64,000 nucleotides of DNA, from positions 1 through 64,000 of the forward strand of contig NZ_BOQN01000145.1 of assembly GCF_018332695.1 (NCBI RefSeq), given 5' to 3'. Of this stretch, positions 1-8,211 are shown in pieces (the stretch's first letter is position 1; the number at the start of each line of letters is the position of its first letter). A model generated the notes under the pieces. That model did not search any database. It had not been told where the DNA came from and was given only the letters and a program-made list of their open reading frames with translations. The position numbers and the translations under genes were made by a program. Source of the DNA: Paractinoplanes toevensis. Its GTDB lineage: Bacteria > Actinomycetota > Actinomycetes > Mycobacteriales > Micromonosporaceae.

Positions 1-1
1 G

Positions 2-1225
2 GCAGCGAAGAGCGCGACGAAAGCCACCGCAGCGAAGAGCGCGGCCAGGACGGCGGCGGTGAAGAGCGCGGCGACGAAGTCGACGGCGACACGGGCGGCG
101 GCGGCGAAGACGGCGGCCAAGAAGGCGCCGGCCACCAAGGCCGTTGCGAAGAAGGCGCCGGCCACGAAGTCGGCTGCCAAGAAAGCTCCGGCGACGGCCG
201 CCACCGCCCGGTCCGCGGCGGCGAAGACGGCCGGCCGGGCCGCGAAGGCGAGCGCCGGCGCGGCCACCTCGGCGACCGCGGCCCGCTCGGCGGCGAACCG
301 GGCCGAGGCCAAGACGGCGACGGCCAACCGGGGCGCCGCGAAGGCGGCCGGCGGCCGGTCCGCGACGGCTTCGGCGAACCGCGGCGCGGCCCGCTCGGCC
401 GGCGCGGCATCCTCGAAGACGGCGTCCGCGAACCGGGCGGCGGCTCGCGCGGCGGCCGGTTCGAACTCGTCCAAGACGGCGTCGGCCAACCGGGCGGCGG
501 CTCGCGCGGCCTCCGGTACGAACTCGTCCAAGATGGCGTCCGCGAACCGGGCCGCCGCGAAGTCGGCGAACTCGTCCGCCTCCAAGCTGGCCGCGGCCAA
601 CCGGGGCGCGGCCAAGTCGGCGAACTCGTCCGCCTCGAAGATGGCGGCCGCCAACCGCAGCGCCGCGAAGTCGGCCGCCAACCGGGCCGCCACCGAGGCG
701 GCCACGAAGGTCGCCACGCCGAAGGCGGCCCGGACGGCCGCGTCGCGGACCACCAAGGCCACCGCGGCCAAGACCGCGACCAAGGCCGCGACCACCGCGG
801 CGAAGGCGGCCAAGACCGCAGCCAAGGCCGCGGCGACCAAGTCGGCGGCGACGAAGGCCGCGGCGACGACGACGGCGGCCACCAAGGCGGCGGCCGCGAA
901 GAAGGCGGTGGCCAAGAAGGCTCCGGCCGCGAAGACGGCCGGCACCAGGGCGTCGGCGGTCAAGTCGGCGTCGGCGAAGGCCGCGGCGGCCGGTTCGATG
1001 GCGGCCAAGGCGGCCAACACGGCAACCCGGGCGGCCAAGACGACCGCCCGCGCCAAGGCGACCAACGCCGGCCGGGCGGCGGCAACGCCCAAGAACTCGG
1101 CCACCAACGCCGCCAAGGTCGCGAAGGCCACCACGGCGGCCGCGGCCCGCACGGCCGCAGCCGGGAACACTCCGGCCGCAGCCCGCAAGACCGCGTCCCG
1201 CAAGGTGGCAGCAAAGCGAGCCTGA
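2..1225 (+). CDS. Histone H1-like Ala/Lys-rich protein (5' partial)
   Basis: The reading frame is open from base 2 with no stop upstream, so the true start probably lies before the window; an in-frame GTG at 59 is not a convincing start because the same Ala/Lys composition continues to its left. The product is almost entirely Ala, Lys, Arg, Thr and Ser. It contains KKAPATK-type motifs like the basic tails of eukaryotic histone H1 and of actinobacterial HU/HupS proteins, which bind and compact DNA non-specifically in the nucleoid. The middle part carries a different repeat of about 16-19 residues built around an ANR core (ANRAAAKSANSSASK and variants, five or more copies). No globular domain is visible in the part present; an N-terminal HU-like domain could lie outside the window. 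The gene ends in a strong hairpin. Family is sure from composition; exact role is inferred. Confidence 0.75.
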   Translation, partial: AAKSATKATAAKSAARTAAVKSAATKSTATRAAAAKTAAKKAPATKAVAKKAPATKSAAKKAPATAATARSAAAKTAGRAAKASAGAATSATAARSAANRAEAKTATANRGAAKAAGGRSATASANRGAARSAGAASSKTASANRAAARAAAGSNSSKTASANRAAARAASGTNSSKMASANRAAAKSANSSASKLAAANRGAAKSANSSASKMAAANRSAAKSAANRAATEAATKVATPKAARTAASRTTKATAAKTATKAATTAAKAAKTAAKAAATKSAATKAAATTTAATKAAAAKKAVAKKAPAAKTAGTRASAVKSASAKAAAAGSMAAKAANTATRAAKTTARAKATNAGRAAATPKNSATNAAKVAKATTAAAARTAAAGNTPAAARKTASRKVAAKRA

Positions 1226-1240
1226 CCCGCAGCTCCTCTC

Positions 1241-1270
1241 CGATGGCCACGCCGACCGGCGTGGCCATCG
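1241..1270 (+). terminator. Perfect 13-bp stem hairpin after the H1-like gene
   Basis: CGATGGCCACGCC (1241-1253) and its exact reverse complement (1258-1270) are separated by a 4-base loop, 16 bases after the stop codon. There is no long T tract, as is usual for intrinsic terminators of high-GC actinobacteria. Confidence 0.75.
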
Positions 1271-1346
1271 GCGTTTGAGTCACCCGTTGATCGGCCCGGC
1301 TGTGTGGATGGCGGGCGGTCGGGGTGGGAGCTGGTAGGAATGGGGC

Positions 1347-2768
1347 GTGCCGATCAAACGGGTTTGGGCTCCGCAGATTGACTTCTCGGTTTTGCGGCGG
1401 GAGCTGCGACTGCCGGGGGATTTCTCGGCGGAGGTGGTTGCCGAGGCGGACGCCGCGGCTCGGGAGGTCCGGGTGGCGGCGGTCGATCGGACCGACGTGC
1501 CGTTCGTGACGGTGGATCCGGCCTCCTCGCGGGACCTTGACCAGGCCATGTGCCTCGAGCGGCGCGGTGGTGGTGGCTACCGGGTTCGGTATGCCATTGC
1601 CGATGTCGCCGCGTTCGTCCGGGCCGACGGTGTGCTGGCCGCGGAGACCTGGGTTCGGGGGCAGACCGTCTATCTGCCGGACGGGCGGATTCCCCTGCAT
1701 CCCGCGGTGCTCAGCGAAGGGGCGGCCAGTCTGCTGCCGGACGTGGAGCGGCCCGCCGTCCTCTGGACGATCGACCTCGACTCGGACGGCGCGATCGTGG
1801 CCGTCGAGTTGGAGCGGGCGCGGGTTCGCAGCCGGGCCAAGCTGGACTACGTGGGGGTGCAGCAGCAGGTCGACGCCGGGAACGCGCCGGAGTCGCTCGC
1901 GCTGCTGCCGGAACTCGGGGCGCTGCTGGCGGCGCGGGCCGCGGCCCGCGGCGCGGTCAACCTTCCGCTGCCGGAGCAGGAGGTCGAGCGGGACGGTGCC
2001 GGTTGGCGACTGGTGCTGCGGGCGCCACTTCCGGTCGAGGAGCACAACGCGCAGATCTCGCTGCTCACCGGGATGGCCGCGGCCGAGCTGATGCTGCGGG
2101 GCGGTGTCGGGCTGCTGCGCACCATGCCGTCGCCCAAGCCGGAGGCGGTGGACAAGCTACGGGCCGCGGCCGGGTCGCTCGGAGTGGCCTGGCCGGGCGG
2201 CGCCTCGGTGGGGGCCGTGGTCGCGGCCGTGGACCCGGGTTCGCCGCGCGGGGCGGCCTTCCTCGACCAGGCCGCCGAGCTGTTACGGGGTGCGGCCTAC
2301 ACGCCGTTCGACGGAGCGGCGCCGGCCGAGACCGGGCACGGCGGGGTGGGAGCGCCGTACGCGCACGTCACGGCGCCGCTGCGGCGACTGGCCGACCGTT
2401 TCGCCACCGAGGTGTGCCTGGCGCTCACGGCCGGCACGGCGGTGCCGGAGTGGGCTCGGGAGGCACTGCCGAAACTGCCCAAGGCGATGGCGGACACCGA
2501 CCGGCTGGCGGGGGCGGCGAACCGCGGGGCCATCGACCTGGCCGAGGCGGTGCTGCTGCACGGGCGGGTCGGCGAGACCTTCGAGGCAGGCGTGGTCGAC
2601 TGCGACGGTCCGGGACGCAACCGGCCGGCGGGCGGCACGGTGGCCCTCGACGATCCGGCGGTGCGGGCCCGCTGCCTGGGCGACCTGCCGCTGGGCGAGC
2701 GCATCCAGGTGCGCCTCACGATCGCCGACCCCGCAACCCGCAAGGTCGAGTTCGAGCACGCCGGCTGA
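1347..2768 (+). CDS. RNB-domain 3'-5' exoribonuclease (RNase II/R family, short form)
   Basis: Predicted hydrolytic exoribonuclease that degrades RNA from the 3' end to mononucleotides in the cytoplasm. The RNB signature is clear near residues 52-75: DPASSRDLDQAM, followed by YRVRYAIADVAAFV, then a stretch around LPDGRIPLHPAVLSEGAASL. The usual motif has DLDDA; here the second Asp of that pair is Gln (DLDQA), common in this short actinobacterial subgroup as far as I recall. At 473 residues it lacks the cold-shock and S1 RNA-binding domains of full RNase R. The GTG start at 1347 has AGGA 7 bases upstream. It stands alone between two hairpin-type elements. Family assignment is firm; substrates cannot be read from sequence. 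Confidence 0.88.
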   Translation: MPIKRVWAPQIDFSVLRRELRLPGDFSAEVVAEADAAAREVRVAAVDRTDVPFVTVDPASSRDLDQAMCLERRGGGGYRVRYAIADVAAFVRADGVLAAETWVRGQTVYLPDGRIPLHPAVLSEGAASLLPDVERPAVLWTIDLDSDGAIVAVELERARVRSRAKLDYVGVQQQVDAGNAPESLALLPELGALLAARAAARGAVNLPLPEQEVERDGAGWRLVLRAPLPVEEHNAQISLLTGMAAAELMLRGGVGLLRTMPSPKPEAVDKLRAAAGSLGVAWPGGASVGAVVAAVDPGSPRGAAFLDQAAELLRGAAYTPFDGAAPAETGHGGVGAPYAHVTAPLRRLADRFATEVCLALTAGTAVPEWAREALPKLPKAMADTDRLAGAANRGAIDLAEAVLLHGRVGETFEAGVVDCDGPGRNRPAGGTVALDDPAVRARCLGDLPLGERIQVRLTIADPATRKVEFEHAG

Positions 2769-2910
2769 GGTCACCCCCGCTCACCGCGCCGCCGACGCTG
2801 AGCGCGGTGCCGCGCACCGTCTGCCGGCACTGCCCGGCCGGCGGGCTGGGGCAGGTTGGGTGGGCCGCCGGGACGGCCCGGATGGGGCGGCACGGAGGGT
2901 GAGTGGGCAC

Positions 2911-2940
2911 TGCCCGGCCCGTGGACCACGGGACCGGGCA
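2911..2940. repeat. Dispersed palindrome, GGTCCCGTGG family, copy A
   Basis: TGCCCGGCCCGTGG (2911-2924) faces CCACGGGACCGGGCA (2926-2940), a 14-bp hairpin with a single bulged base. It lies in the gap between the RNB and DUF350 genes, where it could also end transcription from both sides. Related elements occur at 7851-7880 and near 35232-35258. Confidence 0.6.
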
Positions 2941-2959
2941 TCGCCGTATTTATATGATT

Positions 2960-3385
2960 TTAGGAAATGCAGGCGCAGATGATCAGCGCGGCGCCGAAAT
3001 GGGACGCGGCTGACACCATGGCGCCGCCGTGGCGGTCGGGGGTGCAGATGACTTCGCCCAGTTTTCCGGGGGTCATCCAATCGAGCACCAGGAACGCCAG
3101 GCCCATTACCACGATGCCGACCAGGCCGAAGATTACCGTTGAGGCCAGGCCTCGGCCGAATGAGTCGTAGCTGGTGAAGATCGCGGTGAAGACGATCAGG
3201 GCGATTCCCAGCTGGTTGGCGGCCAGCAGCAGGGAAGCGTTGGGGTTGCGATCGGTCCAGATCAGGTCCCGGAGTTTGCCGGGCGTGAGCAGGTCGATCA
3301 GGACATATCCGACGGCCATCAGGCCGATGCCTACGAGTCCGAAAACGATGCTGCGGCCAGCACCCTCGAGCAGATCTTGCAGCAC
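2960..3385 (-). CDS. DUF350 family membrane protein
   Basis: Small integral membrane protein of 141 residues with four predicted membrane segments arranged as a tandem duplication: each half has a segment like VFGLVGIGLMAVGYVLIDLL, followed by TPGKL, then a second hydrophobic helix. The duplicated TPGKL-[RG]-[DE]-[LV]-I motif at about residues 34 and 107 is typical of DUF350. The molecular function of the family is not known. The GTG start at 3385 has AAGGAG close upstream. It lies 50 bases downstream of glnA2 on the same strand, so the two could be co-transcribed, but a hairpin covers its ribosome site and start codon (see 3384-3418). Confidence 0.85.
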   Translation of the reverse strand: MLQDLLEGAGRSIVFGLVGIGLMAVGYVLIDLLTPGKLRDLIWTDRNPNASLLLAANQLGIALIVFTAIFTSYDSFGRGLASTVIFGLVGIVVMGLAFLVLDWMTPGKLGEVICTPDRHGGAMVSAASHFGAALIICACIS

Positions 3386-3418
3386 GGTCTCTCCTTAACA
3401 GAGGTCAGGAGAGACCGT
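3384..3418 (-). promoter_or_regulatory. Hairpin enclosing the DUF350 ribosome binding site and start codon
   Basis: ACGGTCTCTCC (3384-3394) and GGAGAGACCGT (3408-3418) are perfect 11-bp inverted arms with a 13-base loop, between glnA2 and the DUF350 gene. In the minus-strand transcript the 3' arm contains the GGAGAG ribosome site, and the stem reaches the GUG start. It may act as a terminator after glnA2 that also throttles DUF350 translation. The structure is visible; its effect is inferred. Confidence 0.6.
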
Positions 3419-3438
3419 ACAAGAACAACTCGACCCGT

Positions 3439-4791
3439 TTACAGAGCGCCCAGATAACGCTGCCGCTCGTATGGCGTTACCTCGCGCCGGTATTGCTCCC
3501 ATTCGGCCTGCTTGTTACGCAGGAAGAAGTCGAAGACGTGCTCGCCGAGGACCTCGGCGACCAGCTCGGACTTGCTCATCACGTCGATCGCCTCGGAGAG
3601 GTTTTCCGGGAGCGCCTCGTAGCCCATCGCCTTGCGCTCGGCCGGGGACATCGACCAGACGTCGTCCTCGGCGCCGGGCGGCAGCTCGTAGCCCTCCTCG
3701 ATGCCCTTCAGGCCGGCCCCGAGCATGACCGCGAAGGCCAGGTAGGGGTTGGTCGCGGAGTCGATCGAGCGGACCTCGACGCGGGCCGAGTTGGGCTTGC
3801 CGAACGCGGGGACCCGGACCAGGGCGCTGCGGTTGAGGTGGCCCCAGCTGACGAACGCGGGGGACTCGGTGATCGCGTTGGGCAGCTGGAGCGGGAAGAG
3901 GCGCTTGTAGGAGTTGACCCACTGGTTGGTGACCGCGGTGTATTCCCGCGCGTGCACCAGCAGGCCGGCGATGAACGCGCGGGCCGTCTTGGACAGTTTC
4001 TGCGGGTCGTCGTTGTCGTAGAACGCGTTGCGCTCGCCCTCGAACAGCGACAGGTGGGTGTGCATGCCGCTGCCGGGCTGGTCGGTGTAGGGCTTCGGCA
4101 TGAAGGTGGCCCGCACCCCCTGGGAGAGCGCCACCTCCTTGACCACGTGCCGGAACGTCATGATGTTGTCGGCGGTGCTCAGCGCGTCGGCGTAGCGCAG
4201 GTCGATCTCCTGCTGGCCGGGGGCGACCTCGTGGTGACTGAACTCGACCGAGATGCCGATCCGCTCCAGCGCGAGCACGGCTTGCCGGCGGAAGTCGCGG
4301 GCCACCGAGTGGGTGGTGTGGTCGAAGTAGCCGCCGGTGTCGACCGGGACCGGCAGGCTGCCGTCCAGCGGGCCGTCCTGGATCAGGAAGAACTCGACCT
4401 CGGGGTGGGTGTAGAAGGTGAAGCCCTTCTCGGCCGCCTTGGCCAGCGCGCGGCGCAGCACGTGCCGCGGGTCGGCCCAGGCGGCGCTGCCGTCGGGCAG
4501 CAGGATGTCGCAGAACATCCGGGCGCTCTCGCCGGAGACGCCGCCCTCGAACGGGAAGACCTGGAACGTGGTGGGGTCGGGCATGGCGACCATGTCCGAC
4601 TCGTAGACCCGGGCGAAGCCCTCGATCGCCGAGCCGTCGATGCCCATGCCCTCCTCGAAGGCGGACTCGAGCTCGGCCGGCGCCACCGAGACGCTCTTCA
4701 GGGTGCCCAGCACATCGGTGAACCAGAGCCGGACAAAACGGATATCGCGCTCCTCGAGAGTGCGAAGCACGAACTCCTGCTGTCGGTCCAC
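3439..4791 (-). CDS. glnA2: Type I-alpha glutamine synthetase GlnA2
   Basis: Glutamine synthetase family enzyme (glutamate + ammonia + ATP to glutamine) of the GSI-alpha subdivision, homologous to mycobacterial GlnA2. Core motifs present: DGSAIEGFARVYESDM near residue 52, a VEFFLIQDG metal-ligand strand, the GSGMHTHLSLF region near residue 245, and the ARVEVRSIDSATNPY arginine region. The adenylylation motif NLYDLPPEE of GlnA1-type enzymes is absent (the matching stretch reads GYELPPGAEDD), so GlnE is not expected to control it. I place the start at the GTG at 4791 (MDRQQEFVLRTLEERD), which has AGGAG 6 bases upstream; a GTG two codons earlier (4797) abuts that site with no spacing. It diverges from nadE. 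Physiological role may be housekeeping or specialised amine metabolism. Confidence 0.92.
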   Translation of the reverse strand: MDRQQEFVLRTLEERDIRFVRLWFTDVLGTLKSVSVAPAELESAFEEGMGIDGSAIEGFARVYESDMVAMPDPTTFQVFPFEGGVSGESARMFCDILLPDGSAAWADPRHVLRRALAKAAEKGFTFYTHPEVEFFLIQDGPLDGSLPVPVDTGGYFDHTTHSVARDFRRQAVLALERIGISVEFSHHEVAPGQQEIDLRYADALSTADNIMTFRHVVKEVALSQGVRATFMPKPYTDQPGSGMHTHLSLFEGERNAFYDNDDPQKLSKTARAFIAGLLVHAREYTAVTNQWVNSYKRLFPLQLPNAITESPAFVSWGHLNRSALVRVPAFGKPNSARVEVRSIDSATNPYLAFAVMLGAGLKGIEEGYELPPGAEDDVWSMSPAERKAMGYEALPENLSEAIDVMSKSELVAEVLGEHVFDFFLRNKQAEWEQYRREVTPYERQRYLGAL

Positions 4792-4813
4792 GTTCACTCC
4801 TGGTAGTGGGGCC

Positions 4814-4843
4814 TTGACAAGCCAGTCTTCCCCGGCGTCATTA
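4814..4843 (+). promoter_or_regulatory. Possible nadE promoter
   Basis: TTGACA at 4814-4819 matches the -35 consensus exactly; 17-18 bases on is a weak -10 (TCATTA). The -10 sits inside a perfect CGGCGT-CATT-ACGCCG palindrome (4833-4848), and ATTACGC is repeated with 11-base spacing. Only the -35 is strong. Confidence 0.35.
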
Positions 4844-4912
4844 CGCCGAGATTACGCTGCGCGGGGGCTGCCGCGGGGTGCCGGGGTCGCTCTCTGGGGA
4901 AGAATAAGCGGC

Positions 4913-6697
4913 ATGCCCACGCTTCGGATCGCCCTGGCTCAGGTGAACTCGACGGTCGGCGACATCGCCGGCAACTCGGCTGCGGTGCGCCGCTGGTCGC
5001 GGGAGGCCGCTGAGGCGGGGGCGCAGCTCGTTGCCTTTCCCGAGATGATGCTGACCGGTTATCCGATCGAGGATCTGGTGTTCCGGGACTCGTTCGTGGC
5101 CGCTTCCCGGGCCGGCGTCGATCAGCTCGCCGCCGACCTCGCCGCCGACGGTCTGGGTGATCTGGCGGTCGTGGTCGGTTATGTGGATGCCGACGGGCCG
5201 GCGGCCACCAGCGCCGAGGCCACCCCCGGGCGCGGGCGGCGGGACGCGTCGGCGCTGCTCTTCGGGGGCAAGGTGGCGGCTCGCTACTTCAAGCACCACC
5301 TGCCCAACTACGGAGTCTTCGACGAGGATCGGTACTTCGAGCCGGGCGACTCACTGACCGTGGTGCGGTTCGGCGGAGTCGATGTCGCCCTCACCGTATG
5401 CGAGGACATCTGGCAGGCCGGTGGGCCGTTCACGGCGGCCCGGCGGGCCGGGGCGGGGCTGGTGCTCAACATCAACGCCTCGCCGTACGAGCTGAACAAG
5501 GACGACGTCCGGCTGCCGCTGGTGATGCGGCGGGCCGCCGAGGCCGGGGCGACCGTGGCCTACGTCAACGCCGTCGGCGCCCAGGACGAGTTGGTCTTCG
5601 ACGGCGACTCGATGATCGTGACGGCGCACGGTGAGCTGCTCACCCGGGCCGGGCAGTTCACCGAGGAACTGCTGATCCACGACCTGCCGCTGCCGGCCGC
5701 CGATGCTCAGCCCAACAAAGCGGAAAAAACCGACGCGGCGCCGTTGCCGATCGTGGAGCAGTGGATCTCGCATGACATGGAGATCGAACGGGTTTCGCTG
5801 GCCGCCGAGCCGCATCCGAGTCGCCGGGACAAAAGGGACGGAGGTGTCGCCGATCGGATCGCCGACGAAGCCGAGGTCTGGTCGGCGCTGGTGCTCGGCC
5901 TGCGTGACTATGTCAACAAAAATGGATTCAGATCGGTAATTTTCGGGCTATCGGGCGGCATCGACTCGGCGGTAGTCGCGGCGATCGCGGTGGACGCGCT
6001 GGGCCCCTCCCGAGTGTTCGCCGTCTCGATGCCCAGTGGCTACTCCTCTGCACACTCCCGCGACGACGCAGCCGAGCTCGCGAAACGGACCGGCATCGAC
6101 TACCGGACCGAACCGATCCAGCCGATGGTCGACGGCTTCCTCGCCAACATGGCCCTCTCCGGGCTCGCGGTGGAGAACCTCCAGGCCCGGGTCCGCGGCG
6201 TCATCCTGATGGCGCTGTCGAACCAGGAGGGCCACCTCGTGCTCACCACCGGTAACAAGAGTGAGCTCGCGGTGGGTTACTCCACGCTGTACGGCGACTC
6301 GGTGGGCGGCTTCAACCCGCTCAAGGACGTGCCCAAGACGATGGTGTGGCAGCTGGCCCGCTGGCGGAACACCCAGGGCGACCCGCCGATCCCGGAGAAC
6401 TCGATCACCAAGGCGCCGAGCGCCGAGCTGCGGCCCGACCAGAAGGACTCCGACTCGCTGCCCGACTACGCGGTGCTTGATCCGATCATCAAAGGGTATG
6501 TGGATGACGATCTGGGCCGGGACGCGCTGATCGAGGCGGGCAACGATCCGGCCCTGGTAGACCGCGTGCTGAGGCTGGTTGACCTGGCCGAATACAAGCG
6601 CCGCCAGTCCGCCCCCGGGCCCAAGATCTCCGGCAAGGCGTTCGGGCGGGACCGCCGCCTGCCCATTACGAACAGGTTTCGGGAAGGTGGCCTTTAG
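4913..6697 (+). CDS. nadE: Glutamine-dependent NAD+ synthetase
   Basis: Converts deamido-NAD+ to NAD+ with ATP, taking ammonia from glutamine; last step of NAD synthesis, cytoplasmic. N-terminal nitrilase-like glutaminase domain (about 1-260) shows the Glu-Lys-Cys triad: FPEMMLTGYP, KHHLPNYGVFDEDRYF and VCEDIW. C-terminal synthetase domain (about 300-594) shows the ATP-pyrophosphatase P-loop GLSGGIDSAVVAAIA, then TTGNKSELAVGYSTLYGD and GGFNPLKDVPKT. Length is 594 residues, the shorter bacterial form rather than the 680-residue M. tuberculosis form. The ATG at 4913 starts the conserved MPTLRIALAQVNSTVGDI; a longer open frame upstream runs through the glnA2 promoter and is not credible. It is followed by panB, so cofactor synthesis genes are adjacent. 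Confidence 0.95.
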   Translation: MPTLRIALAQVNSTVGDIAGNSAAVRRWSREAAEAGAQLVAFPEMMLTGYPIEDLVFRDSFVAASRAGVDQLAADLAADGLGDLAVVVGYVDADGPAATSAEATPGRGRRDASALLFGGKVAARYFKHHLPNYGVFDEDRYFEPGDSLTVVRFGGVDVALTVCEDIWQAGGPFTAARRAGAGLVLNINASPYELNKDDVRLPLVMRRAAEAGATVAYVNAVGAQDELVFDGDSMIVTAHGELLTRAGQFTEELLIHDLPLPAADAQPNKAEKTDAAPLPIVEQWISHDMEIERVSLAAEPHPSRRDKRDGGVADRIADEAEVWSALVLGLRDYVNKNGFRSVIFGLSGGIDSAVVAAIAVDALGPSRVFAVSMPSGYSSAHSRDDAAELAKRTGIDYRTEPIQPMVDGFLANMALSGLAVENLQARVRGVILMALSNQEGHLVLTTGNKSELAVGYSTLYGDSVGGFNPLKDVPKTMVWQLARWRNTQGDPPIPENSITKAPSAELRPDQKDSDSLPDYAVLDPIIKGYVDDDLGRDALIEAGNDPALVDRVLRLVDLAEYKRRQSAPGPKISGKAFGRDRRLPITNRFREGGL

Positions 6698-6729
6698 GCG
6701 CGTTTTGGGCGGTGGGTGGGGCGGCGGAC

Positions 6730-6751
6730 GTGTGTGAAAACCTCCACACAC
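6730..6751. promoter_or_regulatory. GTGTGTG/CACACAC inverted repeat between nadE and panB
   Basis: Perfect 7-bp arms (6730-6736 and 6745-6751) around an 8-base AAAACCTC loop, 33 bases after the nadE stop and about 85 bases before panB. It could be a weak terminator for nadE or an operator for panB; nothing decides between them. Confidence 0.35.
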
Positions 6752-6835
6752 CCCTGACTTTCGGCCCTTTCCCGGTGCGACCATTGGCCACACCCGGGGA
6801 CCGCAGCCGAGCGGCCTCGAGGGAAGGAGAAGGCA

Positions 6836-7666
6836 ATGCAGGAGATTCCCACCCTGTATGGCGGGCCGGCCACGCGACGCGTGCGCACCCGTGATCTCAT
6901 CGCCGCCAAGTCCCGCGGCGACCGCTGGCCGATGCTGACCGCCTACGACCAGTACACCGCGTCGATCTTCGACCAGAACGGCGTACCGGTCCTGCTGGTC
7001 GGTGACTCCGCCGCCAACAACGTGTTCGGCCACGAGACCACCCTGCCGATCACCGTCGACGAGCTGCTTCCGCTGGTCCGGGCGGTGGTGCGGGCCACCA
7101 AGACCGCGCTGGTCGTCGCCGATCTGCCGTTCGGCAGCTACGAGGAGGGCCCCACCCAGGCCCTGCGCACCGCCGTCCGGTTCATGAAGGAGGGCGGCGC
7201 GCACGCGGTCAAGCTCGAGGGCGGCCGCCGGGTGGCCCCGCAGATCGAGGCGCTCACCGGCGCCGGCATCCCGGTCATGGCGCACATCGGCTTCACCCCG
7301 CAGAGCGAGCACACGCTGGGCGGATACCGCGTGCAGGGCCGCGAGAACGACGGCGCCGAGATCCTCGCCGACGCCCACGCGGTGACCGAGGCGGGCGCGT
7401 TCGCGGTGGTCCTCGAGATGGTCCCCGGCGAGGTAGCCAAGACCGTCACCAAGGAACTGCCGATCCCCACCGTGGGCATCGGCGCCGGCCCCGACACCGA
7501 CGCCCAGGTGCTGGTCTGGCAGGACATGGCCGGCCTGCGCACCGGCCGCATGCCCCGCTTCGTGAAGCAGTACGCCGACTTGGCCGGCGCACTGGGCGAG
7601 GCGACGCGCCAATTCGCCGCCGAGGTCCGCGGCGGCGAGTTCCCCACCGCGGAACACACTTTCTGA
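6836..7666 (+). CDS. panB: 3-methyl-2-oxobutanoate hydroxymethyltransferase
   Basis: First committed step of pantothenate/CoA synthesis: transfers a hydroxymethyl group from methylenetetrahydrofolate to ketoisovalerate to give ketopantoate. The family motifs are intact: MLTAYDQYTASIFDQ, LLVGDSAANNVFGHETTLP, VADLPFGSYEEGP with metal-binding Asp, AVKLEGG, and PVMAHIGFTPQS. At 276 residues it is normal length. The ATG at 6836 has AAGGAGA 5 bases upstream. In M. tuberculosis panB lies near glnA2 as it does here. It is followed by a repeat-filled non-coding stretch. Confidence 0.96.
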   Translation: MQEIPTLYGGPATRRVRTRDLIAAKSRGDRWPMLTAYDQYTASIFDQNGVPVLLVGDSAANNVFGHETTLPITVDELLPLVRAVVRATKTALVVADLPFGSYEEGPTQALRTAVRFMKEGGAHAVKLEGGRRVAPQIEALTGAGIPVMAHIGFTPQSEHTLGGYRVQGRENDGAEILADAHAVTEAGAFAVVLEMVPGEVAKTVTKELPIPTVGIGAGPDTDAQVLVWQDMAGLRTGRMPRFVKQYADLAGALGEATRQFAAEVRGGEFPTAEHTF

Positions 7667-7670
7667 GCAA

Positions 7671-7829
7671 GGTCACGCTGGGTGGTTTGGTCGCGCTGGG
7701 CGGTCGGGTCGCGCTGGGAGGTTTGGTCGCGCTGGGCCGCCCGGTCACGCTCAGCGATCGGGACACGCTGAGCGGTTCGGTCGGGCTGGGCTTTAGGTTG
7801 GGCTGAGCGGTTCGGTCGCGCTGGCGGCC
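7671..7829. repeat. 18-bp tandem repeat, nine units
   Basis: Units begin at 7671, 7689, 7707, 7725, 7743, 7761, 7779, 7797 (17 bp) and 7814 (partial). The typical unit is GGTCGCGCTGGGCGGTTT. The period equals six codons, so frames stay open across it. It starts 5 bases after the panB stop. Confidence 0.85.
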
Positions 7830-7850
7830 AAATCCTTGTAAGTACGGCAT

Positions 7851-7880
7851 TGCCCGGTCCCGTGGTCGACGGGCCGGGCG
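7851..7880. repeat. Dispersed palindrome, GGTCCCGTGG family, copy B
   Basis: TGCCCGGTCCCGTGG at 7851-7865 faces GACGGGCCGGGC at 7868-7879, an imperfect hairpin sharing the ten bases GGTCCCGTGG with copy A. A GATCTTGTGGA motif follows 43 bases later, as the two motif types also lie together near 35.2 kb. Confidence 0.5.
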
Positions 7881-7922
7881 GTGCCCGCGGCTCGCGATGT
7901 ATGGGTCCGCAGCCCTCGGCCA

Positions 7923-7933
7923 GATCTTGTGGA
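7923..7933. repeat. GATCTTGTGGA dispersed motif, copy 1
   Basis: The 11-mer GATCTTGTGGA occurs here, inverted at 16489-16499, inverted at 35174-35184, and with one mismatch at 35138-35148. All four copies are intergenic. Confidence 0.5.
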
Positions 7934-8175
7934 TCTGCTGCGCGGCCCGAACAGGAAGTCTCCAAGGTCGAACCGAGCCGCGTTCCCGGCGCCCGACATA
8001 TACATCATGTCAGTTCATTCTGTCAGGCGGCGACTCAGAATGCGGAAGCGCTGCCCACGAGACGGACAAGCGCCACCATGCGGGACGTGGGCTCAGGATC
8101 CGAGACCGGCGATCACTATCTGGGAGCCTTGCCCGGGAGATCGCCGCCGCCCGCGAGGCCCTCGCCCACGAGCAT

Positions 8176-8211
8176 CCGGTGCCGGTGCCGGTGCCGGTGC
8201 CGGTGCCGGTG
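8176..8211. repeat. CCGGTG hexanucleotide repeat, six units
   Basis: Six perfect tandem CCGGTG units in the gene-free stretch before ltrA. Confidence 0.85.

Noticed and set aside
144..1337. Long Arg/Pro-rich reading frame inside the H1-like gene
   Set aside because: It is the +1 frame of a repetitive Ala/Lys gene; its composition follows from that and no ribosome site or family similarity supports it.
3493..4806. 437-codon plus-strand frame antisense to glnA2
   Set aside because: Shadow of glnA2, which has all glutamine synthetase motifs; typical of high-GC third-position bias.
7138..7965. Minus-strand frame with QRDQTSQRDPT repeats
   Set aside because: Created by the 18-bp array and the antisense of panB; no start signal, no family.
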